Assembly: GCA_947631465.1 (NCBI GenBank)
Contig: CANRLK010000010.1
Span: 1 to 48,095, forward strand
Length of the DNA stretch: 48,095 nt
Source: an uncultured Clostridia bacterium
GTDB lineage: Bacteria > Bacillota > Clostridia > Christensenellales > Borkfalkiaceae
Reading direction: 5' to 3'
Each line of letters starts with the position of its first letter. Within the stretch, counting starts at the first letter, position 1. The translations under genes and the position numbers were made by a program. Below the pieces are notes generated by a model, which was not told the origin of the DNA, made no database searches, and saw nothing but the letters and a program-made list of their open reading frames with translations. Below, piece by piece: positions 1 through 6,837 of this stretch.

Positions 1-4
1 GGTG

Positions 5-32
5 GCTTGCGTCGGGGGCTACCGACGCAAGC
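5..32. repeat. palindromic hairpin repeat, copy 1
   Basis: Perfect 11-bp inverted repeat: GCTTGCGTCGG, loop GGGCTA, CCGACGCAAGC. The arm and loop resemble two other hairpins at 253-282 and 2429-2454, so this looks like one copy of a dispersed palindromic element of the REP kind. No protein-coding signal overlaps it. Confidence 0.6.
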
Positions 33-75
33 GCAATGCAGAATGGCGATTCTGCTCCGCGCCGTGATTTTGGAA

Positions 76-160
76 ACACCCCCTCAGTCTCGCTTCGCTC
101 GCCAGCTCCCCCTCAAAAGGGGGAGCCAAGGTAAAAATCTTGCTGTCCCCTAAGAGGGGA
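76..160 (+). repeat. modular intergenic repeat A, copy 1
   Basis: The unit begins ACACCCCCTCAGTC, continues through a CTCGCTTCGCTCG stretch and an AGCTCCCCCT..AGGGGGAGC hairpin, and ends with CTTGCTGTCCCCT. An inverse-orientation copy with nearly the same order of blocks lies at 38617-38702, and a diverged copy at 806-892. It is non-coding and contains no transposase, so the mode of spread is unknown. Confidence 0.7.
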
Positions 161-163
161 AAG

Positions 164-240
164 TGGCGCGCGAAGCGCGCCAAAAGGGGTGTACTGCTAT
201 CGTGCTTTTAAACAAGGAAACAACCCCCTCAGTCACGCGT
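164..240 (+). repeat. modular intergenic repeat B with GGGGTGT linker
   Basis: Contains the palindromic block GCGCGCGAAGCGCGC, then AAAAGGGGTGT, a short linker with CTATCGTGC, and a return to an ACAACCCCCTCAGTC block. The same GCGCGC block plus GGGGTGT closes the left inverted repeat at 1005-1034. The linker recurs at 768-812 as GGGGTGT..CTATCGTGCC..ACACCCC. Confidence 0.6.
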
Positions 241-252
241 AGACTCGTGACT

Positions 253-282
253 GCCTTGCGGCGGTAGTCCCCGCCGCAAGGC
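253..282. repeat. palindromic hairpin repeat, copy 2
   Basis: Perfect 12-bp arms GCCTTGCGGCGG and CCGCCGCAAGGC around a six-base loop. Read on the minus strand the loop is GGACTA, matching the GGGCTA and GGGCGA loops of the copies at 5-32 and 2429-2454. It follows a CCCCCTCAGTC block and precedes CCGCCTCGCCACC, the same neighbours as copy 3 in reverse orientation. Confidence 0.65.
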
Positions 283-299
283 CGCCTCGCCACCCCTAT

Positions 300-504
300 T
301 ACAGAGGGGGAACTAAGTTGGGGGAGGTTCGTGTCAACGCTCTACCACTGTTAGGAACGGTCAAGAATAGGGAGCGATGCTCACCCAAGCAAGGCAGTAG
401 AGCTCGGATATTCGATGCGCCGCCCTTGTTGGGTTGCGATAAAACATCGCTTTGTAGCGGCGCAGGAAGTGAAGGCGTAAGAGCATGCAAAAAAAGCGCT
501 GCGG
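300..504. other. non-coding stretch, possible structured RNA
   Basis: No reading frame here has a ribosome binding site or a recognisable product. The plus strand can form a long stem pairing 383-395 with 422-434 (ACCCAA..CAAGG with CCTTG..TGGGT), then a GCGAT/ATCGC hairpin at 436-450, and runs directly into the strong terminator at 505-541. That pattern fits an untranslated RNA, but I see no clear promoter and it matches no RNA family I recognise (not SRP RNA, 6S or tmRNA). Confidence 0.25.
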
Positions 505-541
505 GGTTCGGGACACATCGCAAGTGTCCCGAGCCTTTTTT
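505..541 (+). terminator. strong intrinsic terminator
   Basis: TCGGGACAC and GTGTCCCGA pair around the loop ATCGCAA, followed by GCC and six T. On the opposite strand a run of seven T follows after a gap, so it may act in both directions. No protein gene precedes it in the window. Confidence 0.75.
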
Positions 542-542
542 G

Positions 543-570
543 CTTCTTTTTTCAAGCGTGAAAAAAGAAG
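543..570. repeat. A/T-rich perfect hairpin
   Basis: CTTCTTTTTTCA, loop AGCG, TGAAAAAAGAAG: a perfect 12-bp inverted repeat placed directly after the terminator. It could be a second terminator element or simply part of the repeat mosaic. Confidence 0.5.
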
Positions 571-805
571 AACGAAATAAAACAAAAGAGCTTGCATGAA
601 TCTTTCATGCTCATTGGAAATTCAACCTTTTTTGCACTAAGCCGCCGAGCGGCAAATTGGGTAGGGCATGGCTGTGCCCTCAACTGCCATTAACATTAAT
701 AATTCACCACCTCTGCCGCCTGTAAGGGGGATAGATAAAGGCAAGGCCTATTCCACTTCTTTGCGCCGAAAGGGGTGTGCTTCTATCGTGCCTACTAATA
801 AGGAG
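571..805. other. gene-free intergenic stretch
   Basis: No supported gene. It contains several short hairpins: GCATGA/TCATGC near 593-609, GCCG/CGGC near 641-653 and AGGGCA/TGCCCT near 662-680. The repeat-B linker (GGGGTGT..CTATCGTGCC) enters at its end. The short open frames across it lack ribosome binding sites. Confidence 0.4.
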
Positions 806-892
806 ACACCCCTTCAGGCGCTACGCGCCAGCTCCCCGAGGGGGCGCCAAGATTAGGAGGCGTGCATTAGCCCTTGCTGTCCCCGTTGAGGG
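806..892 (+). repeat. modular intergenic repeat A, diverged copy
   Basis: Begins ACACCCCTTCAGGCG, contains GCTCCCCGAGGGGGCGCCAAG and ends in CTTGCTGTCCCC, the same block order as the copy at 76-160 with changes inside the blocks. Its last block overlaps the start of the left inverted repeat around spo0A. Confidence 0.55.
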
Positions 893-1034
893 TTGGAGCA
901 TTGCACTTCGCCAATGGTTGATAACCATTGGCGCAATGCGACAGGAGTGAGCGCATCAGAGGCGCGAACGGTGACCGAACACGGGGTTCTACCCATGTGA
1001 GACCGTGGCGCGCGAAGCGCGCCAAAAGGGGTGT
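873..1034 (+). repeat. left arm of inverted repeat flanking spo0A
   Basis: About 162 bp whose reverse complement reappears at 2134-2296 with only scattered differences. Shared blocks in order are CTTGCTGTCCCC, GCATTGCACTTCGCCAATGG, the hairpin CCAATGGTT-GAT-AACCATTGG, GCAATGCGACAGGAGTGAGC, ACCGAACACGGGG, GTGAGACCGTGG, a GCGCGC block and GGGGTGT. It contains no gene of its own. Confidence 0.8.
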
Positions 1035-1121
1035 GCATTGACTTTCCCGCCGCAAAGCCGCTAAAAAGCCCGCCGCGTAGAGCGGCAAACCTTTGCGGAG
1101 AAATCTTTCCAAAGCACGAAA

Positions 1122-1128
1122 TTCGACA
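1122..1128 (-). promoter_or_regulatory. possible 0A box upstream of spo0A
   Basis: TTCGACA on the plus strand reads TGTCGAA on the minus strand, the consensus core of the Spo0A binding site. It lies about 70 bp upstream of the spo0A -35 element. A seven-base match can arise by chance, so autoregulation is only a suggestion. Confidence 0.25.
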
Positions 1129-1198
1129 GGATTTCGCATTATAGAACAAAAATCTTCGTAATTCGTAGGAAATTCATTTAATTATTTACAAAAAAGGC

Positions 1199-1227
1199 TT
1201 TACTTTTACAAATTTTTGTACTATAAT
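1199..1227 (+). promoter_or_regulatory. sigma-A type promoter of spo0A
   Basis: -35 TTTACT, 17-bp spacer, -10 TATAAT. The ATG inside the -10 box (1226) therefore cannot be the translation start; the next in-frame ATG at 1259 is used. Confidence 0.75.
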
Positions 1228-1258
1228 GAAGCTACGATTTAAGAAAAGGGGAAAGATT

Positions 1259-2020
1259 ATGAAGCAGATCCAAGTTTTGATTTTGGAAAGCAACGAAAGT
1301 TTTGCGGAGGAAGTCAGCAAGATTCTTTCGTCGCGGAACGGCGTGCGCGTATGCGGCGTCACGGACGATGGCGCGGAGGGATTGTCTTTGATCAAAAGCG
1401 TCAATCCGACGGTCGTGGTGCTCAGTCTCTTTTTGCGCAATTTGGACGGGTTCACCGTCATGGAAGAGGCGCGGAAGGAGCAGAAAAAGCCCGAGTTTAT
1501 CGTGATGGGGAATTTCTCGGACGATAAGATCATCAACCGCGCGATCTCTTTGGGAGCGAGGTACTATTTGATGAAGCCCGTGGACGCGGAGGTCGTCGCG
1601 GACCGCGCGATGGAGGCGGCAGGCGAGGACGAAGCGCCGCTTCGCGAGAGCGTCGAGCGGCGGCGGGCAAATTCTCTCGATGAGCGCATCTCCAACATCT
1701 TCATCTCCATCGGCATTCCGCCGCACATCAAAGGGTACAATTATCTCCGCGAGGGCATCAAGATGGCGGTCGCAGACCCGCACATCATCAACAATGTGAC
1801 GAAGGGGCTGTATCCGATCATCGGCGAGAAGTTCGAGACGAGCGCGAGCAAAGTGGAGCGTGCCATCCGCCATGCGATCGAGGTCGCTTGGAACAGGGGA
1901 CGCATCGAGGCGGTCAACGCCATTTTCGGCGCGCGGGTGTACATCGGCACGGAGAAACCGACGAACAGCGAGTTCATCGCGCTCGTCGCCGACAAGCTTA
2001 TTTTGGAAAGCATGGTCTGA
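1259..2020 (+). CDS. spo0A: Spo0A-family sporulation regulator with degenerate receiver
   Basis: A 253-residue homologue of Spo0A, the master transcription factor of endospore entry. The start at 1259 has an AGGGGAAAG ribosome binding site and lies downstream of a clear promoter. The C-terminal DNA-binding half (about residues 140-253) is well conserved: HIKGYNYLREGI, VTKGLYPIIGEKF, the recognition-helix region KVERAIRHAIEVAW and KPTNSEFIALVADKL are all Spo0A hallmarks. The N-terminal receiver (about 1-115) is unusual. The phospho-acceptor aspartate of the VLVLD motif is Ser56, the acidic pair DD is Glu10-Ser11, the switch Thr is replaced (VMGNF) and the Pro after the acceptor site is Arg. 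Only the lysine of the LMKP motif remains. It probably cannot be phosphorylated in the classical way, so its activity may be set by expression or dimerisation. It is alone in its transcription unit and bracketed by an inverted repeat pair. Confidence 0.93.
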   Translation: MKQIQVLILESNESFAEEVSKILSSRNGVRVCGVTDDGAEGLSLIKSVNPTVVVLSLFLRNLDGFTVMEEARKEQKKPEFIVMGNFSDDKIINRAISLGARYYLMKPVDAEVVADRAMEAAGEDEAPLRESVERRRANSLDERISNIFISIGIPPHIKGYNYLREGIKMAVADPHIINNVTKGLYPIIGEKFETSASKVERAIRHAIEVAWNRGRIEAVNAIFGARVYIGTEKPTNSEFIALVADKLILESMV

Positions 2021-2133
2021 AAAGAGAAAGACGGGAACGGCGTGTATAGAGATCCCCGCGAACTCCTTGCCCACCCCTTCGAGGGGTGGGTGGCACGAGC
2101 ATAACGAGTGACGGAAGGGGTGTATCTCAATTA
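2021..2133. repeat. repeat-derived spacer after spo0A
   Basis: Contains CACCCCTTCGAGGGGTGGGTGG and, in reverse orientation, a CACCCCTTCCGTCACTCG block, variants of the repeat A family. No gene is seen. No convincing terminator lies immediately after spo0A; the nearest strong one is at 2537-2566. Confidence 0.4.
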
Positions 2134-2296
2134 ACACCCCTTTCGGCGCGCATTCGCGCACCACGGTCTCACACGGGTAGAGCCCCGTGTTCGGTCAGCG
2201 TTTGCGCCTGTAATGCGCTCACTCCTGTCGCATTGCGCCAATGGTTATCAACCATTGGCGAAGTGCAATGTTTCACTCCTGTTAGGGGACAGCAAG
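2134..2296 (-). repeat. right arm of inverted repeat flanking spo0A
   Basis: Reverse complement of the element at 873-1034, collinear over its whole length with scattered substitutions and a few small indels. It includes the same CCAATGG hairpin. Together the arms enclose about 1.1 kb carrying only spo0A and its promoter. Confidence 0.8.
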
Positions 2297-2536
2297 TGGG
2301 GAAGCTATCGCATTCTCCCCACCCCCCTTGGCTCCCCCTACGGAGAGGGGTGGAGCGGCGCAACTTCTGTTCGACAGCCCAGTGGGCTGCGAACTGCGCC
2401 GTGACAGCCGAGCTGGTGGCGAGGCGGACTTGCGGCGGGGGCGACCGCCGCAAGGCGGCGAGGCGAAGCGAGACTGAGGGGGTGTCTCCTTATTGATAAG
2501 CGCAAGCGCGAGAGAAGGCGGAGAAGCAAAAGTGTT
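2297..2536 (-). repeat. composite repeat block
   Basis: Gene-free mosaic holding a GGCTCCCCCT..GGAGAGGGG block, a CAGCCC/GGGCTG hairpin near 2377-2391, palindrome copy 3 and a minus-strand CCCCCTCAGTCTCGCTTCG block near 2460-2487. All are modules seen elsewhere in the window in the opposite orientation. Confidence 0.5.
2429..2454. repeat. palindromic hairpin repeat, copy 3
   Basis: CTTGCGGCGG, loop GGGCGA, CCGCCGCAAG: perfect 10-bp arms matching copies at 5-32 and 253-282. The flanking CCGCCTCGCC block is shared with copy 2. Confidence 0.65.
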
Positions 2537-2566
2537 CGGGCGGCGGAGACGCCGCCCGTTTTTTTT
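2537..2566 (+). terminator. intrinsic terminator before ftsK
   Basis: CGGGCGGCG and CGCCGCCCG pair around a GAGA tetraloop and are followed by eight T. It closes the spo0A/repeat region ahead of the ftsK promoter. Confidence 0.9.
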
Positions 2567-2661
2567 ATCAAAAAATTTGCCGTTTCGCTCTTTTTCGATC
2601 TTTGCCGACCTGTCGCAAAAGAAATTTTTTCGTTTCTTTGGAAATTTTCACCTCTATATTG

Positions 2662-2690
2662 TTGAAAAATTTATAAAATGATGTTATACT
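2662..2690 (+). promoter_or_regulatory. sigma-A type promoter of the ftsK operon
   Basis: -35 TTGAAA, 17-bp spacer, -10 TATACT, about 50 bp upstream of the ftsK start codon. Confidence 0.75.
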
Positions 2691-2742
2691 GTATAACGAA
2701 TAATTGGCGATTTGTTTGTCGCATGAGTCTTGGAGGGAAATT

Positions 2743-5700
2743 TTGAACAGTTACGGACGCGGAGAGGACAATCGGAAAAAGAGCGGAAGTTCCGTCGTCA
2801 CGCGCGAGACGTTCGGTATGACGCTGCTCTTTTTCAGCGTGATCTTGTTGTTATTTGCCATGATCGGACCGCTGGTCCTCGGAGAGATCGGCGTGGCGAT
2901 CTCGGCTTTTTTGCTCGGTACACTCGGGTTTTTTATCTACCCGTTTTTACTCGTCACGGTCTATGCTTCGATCGTGTTGATCTCGGGTAAGAATTTCCTC
3001 TCGGGCGGCTTGATTTTGAGGGCCATGCTCGTTACGATCGGCGCGTTTTTGATCGCGCATCTTGCAACGGGTAACAAATTCTTCGGCTCGGGCTTCGGAA
3101 GCTACATGAGCGGCTGTTGGAACGCCGCGAGCGTCTCCGCAAAGGACGCAACGGCGGGCGGCGTCGTGTTCGGAATCGTCGTCTATCCCTTCCGCGCGCT
3201 CTTGACCCTTCCCGGGGCATATATCGCGCTCTCTTTGCTCGAAGTTGCCGCGCTCGGATTCGTGCTCTATCAACCCATCAAACAACGCATGTACCGCGGT
3301 CAAGCCACGGGCGGCGCAGCCGTGACCGATCAAGGCAAACGCTTCGACGACCTTCCCGAAGGCAAACAGGGCAGACTCACCGTCAAGGAAGCCCTCGGCG
3401 CGGTCAACGACATGAAAGGAATCCCCGACCGCGTCCAAAAGGACGAAAAACCCCCCGTCATGCCCCAAAAAACACAGCCTGCCCCCGTGCAGCAGTCCTA
3501 CCAGGGACAGCAAAATCAAGGGCAATCTTATCAAGGACAATCCATGCCGCAGCCCGTGCAGAACAACGGACAGTATCAAAACGGACAATTTCAAAACGGA
3601 CAGTACGGGCAAAATCCTCAAAATTCTTGGCAGCAGCCTTATCAAGGGCAACCCTATCAAGGTCAGCCCATGCAGCAGCCCGTGCAGAACAATCAAAACA
3701 GACAGTATCAAAACGGACAATCTCAAAACGGGCAGTACGGGCAAGAGCCGCAGTACGGCACGTCGGGCGTCCGCACCCCGCCGCCCATACCGCAAGACCC
3801 TTGGCAGCAGCCCTATCAAGGACAATATTCACAGCCCGCGCAGAACAGCGGGCAGTATCAAAACGGAACTCAAAACGGACAATACGGGCAGCCTTCGCAG
3901 GCCCGCGGGGCGCAGAAGCGGAAGGAGACGACGAAAGAGGAGCTCTACGACCGCTACGGGTGGAAGCCCGAGGCGCAGAAGGAGATGGATGCGCGCACGT
4001 TCTTATTCACGCGCGATCCTTCAAATGACTATTATACCAATCTCGCATACGGGGAAGAATATTACCGTGGACGGGAGCGCAGGAGCACGGTCAGTCCCGT
4101 CAAGCCGATCGCAAGGAAGAGCGACGCGCATGAGCCCGTGCAGCGGGAGTATCCCGTCCGTCCCGTGCAAAGGGAGTATCCGACCTATTCGGAGAGCTAC
4201 GGCAAGGACGCGGAGCAGGAACAGCCGCGCACCCCGCGCAACATCGTCGAGCAAAAGCCCGACGCGCGCCCGAGTGGCTTCTCCGTCCGCCACGAGGACG
4301 TGACCTATACCAACGTCCCCAAATTCGACCCGCCCAAGGACGAGCCCAAACCCGAACCCCACGACGAACCCAAGTTCGAGACGAGGGAAGAGCCCAAATT
4401 CGGCCGCGATCGCGATGTGTTCGATCGGGACAGCGAGCCTCGTGATAGGGAGTTCGGCAGAAGTGACGATTCTTCGCGCGATAGGGACATGTTCGATCGG
4501 GAAGAGAAGCCCGAACGCGACGTGTTCGGGCGGGACGACCGCTTGCATGACGACCGTTTGAGCGATGATCGTTTGGACAATGATCGTTTGAGTGATGACC
4601 GCTTGGGCGATGACCGTATGAGCGGCGACCGCGACAGAGACGGATTCGGCAGAAGTGACGATTCTTCGCGCGACAGGGATATGTTCGATCGGGACGAGAA
4701 GTCCGATCGCGACGTGTTCGGGCGGGACGACCGCTTGCATGACGACCGTTTGAGTGACGACCGTTTCAGCGATGATCGTTTGGGCAATGATCGTTTGAGT
4801 GATGACCGCTTGGGCGATGACCGTATGAGCGGCGATCGCGACACAGACGGATTCGGCAGAGGCGACGATTCTTCGCGCGAAGCGGGCGGGGACTTCGGGG
4901 AGCTCTTCTCCGACGACTTCCGCGGGCGCGGCAGAGAGCTCGGTTCGGACAGGGACTTCTCCTCCGACCGCGATTTCCTCAGACGCGACGGCGAGCCCGA
5001 CGCGCAAAGGGATTTCCCTTCGGACAGAGATCTCAATGCAGACAGAGATTTCGATTCAGACGACACAAGGCGCGATTTCGGTGCGGATGAGCCGCAGGAG
5101 AGCGCGGGCGACGAGCCCGGCCGTGACGATGGCAGGGGCGAAGAGTCGTTTGCCTCGTCGGGCTTTTTAGACGAGCCGCAAAAGGACCGCCGGATCGGGT
5201 TCGGCGGCGCGCGGGAAGAGCTTCCCGAGAGCCGAGCGATCAACGGGCTTGCGCGGTCCGATTCCGACCTCTTCGAAAACGATGGGGCGGAGGACAACTA
5301 TCCCGCGACCGAAGAGGAGATGCCCGAAAAGCCGAAAAAGCATGTCTATCGCCCGTATGTGCGTCCCAATTTGGGGCTTTTGAGGCAGTATGACGATACC
5401 ATCTCCGTCCCGCAGGAGGAGATCGACCGCAATTCGCGGATCATCATCGACACGCTTGCGGGCTTCCGCGTGGATGCGGACGTGCTCAACGTGGTCTGCG
5501 GACCGTCGGTGACGCGGTATGACATCAACATCCCGAACAACGTCTCGGTCGGTACGGTGACCAAGCGCAGCGGGGAGATCGCAATGCGGCTGCATGCGGC
5601 AAACGGCGTCAACATGTACGCCAACAACGAGAAGGGCATGATCTCCATCGAAGTGCCCAACAAGAAACGCGCGACGGTCGGGCTCTCCTCGATCATGCAG

Positions 5701-6837
5701 GCGGACGAATATGTCAATGCGAAGCCCGGCTCGCTCGTCTTTGCGATCGGCAAGGACATCGAGGGCAGGGCGCGCTGCGGGGACATCCCCAAGATGACGC
5801 ACATCCTTGTCGCGGGGGCGACGAACGCGGGCAAGTCGGTCGCACTCAACGCGATGCTCGTAAGCCTCATCTGCAAATATTCCCCCGAAGAGCTTCGGCT
5901 CATCCTCGTCGACCCCAAGCGCACGGAGTTTATCGTCTATGACGGGCTGCCGCACCTCATGATCAACGAGATCATCAGCGAAGCGCCCAAGGCGGTCATG
6001 GCGCTCAATTGGTCGATCAAGGAGATGGAGCGCCGCTTCACCTTGTTCGAGCAAAAGACGCGCTCGGGGATCGCCGTTCGGAACATCGACGAATACAACC
6101 AGAACTTGACCGAGGACGAAGAGCGGCTTCCCAAGATCGTCTTTGTCGTGGACGAGCTTGCCGACCTCATGTCGCATGCCAAGAAAGAGATCGAAGAGCG
6201 CATCCAGCGGCTCACGCAAAAGGCGCGGGCGGCGGGCATCCATTTGGTTCTTGCGACCCAGCGTCCGTCGGTGGACGTCATCACGGGCGTCATCAAGGGG
6301 AATCTGCCGACGCGTATGGCGGTCCGCGTCATTCAGGAAGTGGATTCGCGCACCATTCTCGACGAATCGGGCGCGGAAAAACTGCTCGGCAATGGCGATA
6401 TGCTCTATAAGACGGGCGGCATGTTCAGCTGTCTGCGCGTTCAAGGCGCGTTTATCGACAGCGCCGAGCTCCAAGCCATCGTCGAGGACATCAAGGCGCA
6501 CAACGAATCGTACTTCGACAGCGAAGCGACCGAATACATCAATCACACCGAAGAGGAGAGCGGCGACGAAGAAGAGGACGACGGCGACAACGAGCGCGCG
6601 CGGTCGGGCGACAAGGACCTCAATTTGAGGGCGCTTTCGATGGTCGTGAAACTCGGGTCGGCGTCCATTTCGCTCATTCAGCGGAGATTCGGCGTGGGGT
6701 ATAACCACGCGGGCAATATTATGGAATGGATGGAGAGCATGGGCTATGTCTCTCCGTTCGACGGCAAGGCAAAGGCGCGGACGGTGCTTCTGACCAAGGA
6801 AGAATACGAGAGCAAATACGGTCCGCTCGATCCATGA
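2743..6837 (+). CDS. ftsK: FtsK/SpoIIIE DNA translocase with very long linker
   Basis: A membrane-anchored hexameric ATPase that pumps chromosomal DNA through the division or sporulation septum. The TTG at 2743 is chosen because GGAGGG sits five bases before it; an upstream TTG at 2704 lacks such a site. At 1364 residues it is well above the usual 750-900. Four or so membrane helices fall at residues 25-185. A Gln-rich segment (about 240-386) is built on PYQGQ and QNGQYGQ repeats, then a charged Asp/Arg-rich segment (about 546-780) on DDRLS-like pentapeptides. The motor starts near 870 with Walker A GATNAGKS (about 1024-1031) and Walker B VFVVDELADL (about 1131-1140). A C-terminal winged-helix gamma domain (about 1293-1363) would read KOPS/SRS-type sequences. 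Whether it serves division, sporulation or both cannot be told from sequence. Its stop overlaps rimO by ATGA. Confidence 0.95.
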   Translation: MNSYGRGEDNRKKSGSSVVTRETFGMTLLFFSVILLLFAMIGPLVLGEIGVAISAFLLGTLGFFIYPFLLVTVYASIVLISGKNFLSGGLILRAMLVTIGAFLIAHLATGNKFFGSGFGSYMSGCWNAASVSAKDATAGGVVFGIVVYPFRALLTLPGAYIALSLLEVAALGFVLYQPIKQRMYRGQATGGAAVTDQGKRFDDLPEGKQGRLTVKEALGAVNDMKGIPDRVQKDEKPPVMPQKTQPAPVQQSYQGQQNQGQSYQGQSMPQPVQNNGQYQNGQFQNGQYGQNPQNSWQQPYQGQPYQGQPMQQPVQNNQNRQYQNGQSQNGQYGQEPQYGTSGVRTPPPIPQDPWQQPYQGQYSQPAQNSGQYQNGTQNGQYGQPSQARGAQKRKETTKEELYDRYGWKPEAQKEMDARTFLFTRDPSNDYYTNLAYGEEYYRGRERRSTVSPVKPIARKSDAHEPVQREYPVRPVQREYPTYSESYGKDAEQEQPRTPRNIVEQKPDARPSGFSVRHEDVTYTNVPKFDPPKDEPKPEPHDEPKFETREEPKFGRDRDVFDRDSEPRDREFGRSDDSSRDRDMFDREEKPERDVFGRDDRLHDDRLSDDRLDNDRLSDDRLGDDRMSGDRDRDGFGRSDDSSRDRDMFDRDEKSDRDVFGRDDRLHDDRLSDDRFSDDRLGNDRLSDDRLGDDRMSGDRDTDGFGRGDDSSREAGGDFGELFSDDFRGRGRELGSDRDFSSDRDFLRRDGEPDAQRDFPSDRDLNADRDFDSDDTRRDFGADEPQESAGDEPGRDDGRGEESFASSGFLDEPQKDRRIGFGGAREELPESRAINGLARSDSDLFENDGAEDNYPATEEEMPEKPKKHVYRPYVRPNLGLLRQYDDTISVPQEEIDRNSRIIIDTLAGFRVDADVLNVVCGPSVTRYDINIPNNVSVGTVTKRSGEIAMRLHAANGVNMYANNEKGMISIEVPNKKRATVGLSSIMQADEYVNAKPGSLVFAIGKDIEGRARCGDIPKMTHILVAGATNAGKSVALNAMLVSLICKYSPEELRLILVDPKRTEFIVYDGLPHLMINEIISEAPKAVMALNWSIKEMERRFTLFEQKTRSGIAVRNIDEYNQNLTEDEERLPKIVFVVDELADLMSHAKKEIEERIQRLTQKARAAGIHLVLATQRPSVDVITGVIKGNLPTRMAVRVIQEVDSRTILDESGAEKLLGNGDMLYKTGGMFSCLRVQGAFIDSAELQAIVEDIKAHNESYFDSEATEYINHTEEESGDEEEDDGDNERARSGDKDLNLRALSMVVKLGSASISLIQRRFGVGYNHAGNIMEWMESMGYVSPFDGKAKARTVLLTKEEYESKYGPLDP
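4453..4872 (+). repeat. in-frame tandem repeats inside the ftsK linker
   Basis: A block beginning TTCGGCAGAAGTGACGATTC starts at 4453, recurs at 4645 (192 bp on) and in part at 4852 (207 bp on). The 15-bp difference equals one pentapeptide of the nested DDRLS/DDRLG repeat. All periods are multiples of three, so the frame is kept. The array can expand or contract and assembly may misjudge copy number. Confidence 0.8.

Noticed and set aside
299..1149. Several open frames of 60-98 codons in the first kilobase
   Set aside because: They cross repeat blocks and hairpins, lack ribosome binding sites and their products look like translated repeats.
1226..1261. Earlier ATG for spo0A
   Set aside because: It lies inside the -10 box of the promoter, so it cannot be in the mRNA.
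873..2296. Composite transposon or insertion sequence around spo0A
   Set aside because: No transposase or integrase gene and no target duplication can be seen; only the inverted repeats are supported.
4453..4872. Regular repeats resembling a CRISPR array
   Set aside because: The repeats are in frame within ftsK, have no unique spacers of constant size and encode DDRLS-like peptides; no cas genes are present.
5167..6708. 513-residue minus-strand open frame opposite the ftsK motor domain
   Set aside because: Shadow of a fully conserved coding region; composition is rich in Arg, Asp and His as expected from antisense reading.
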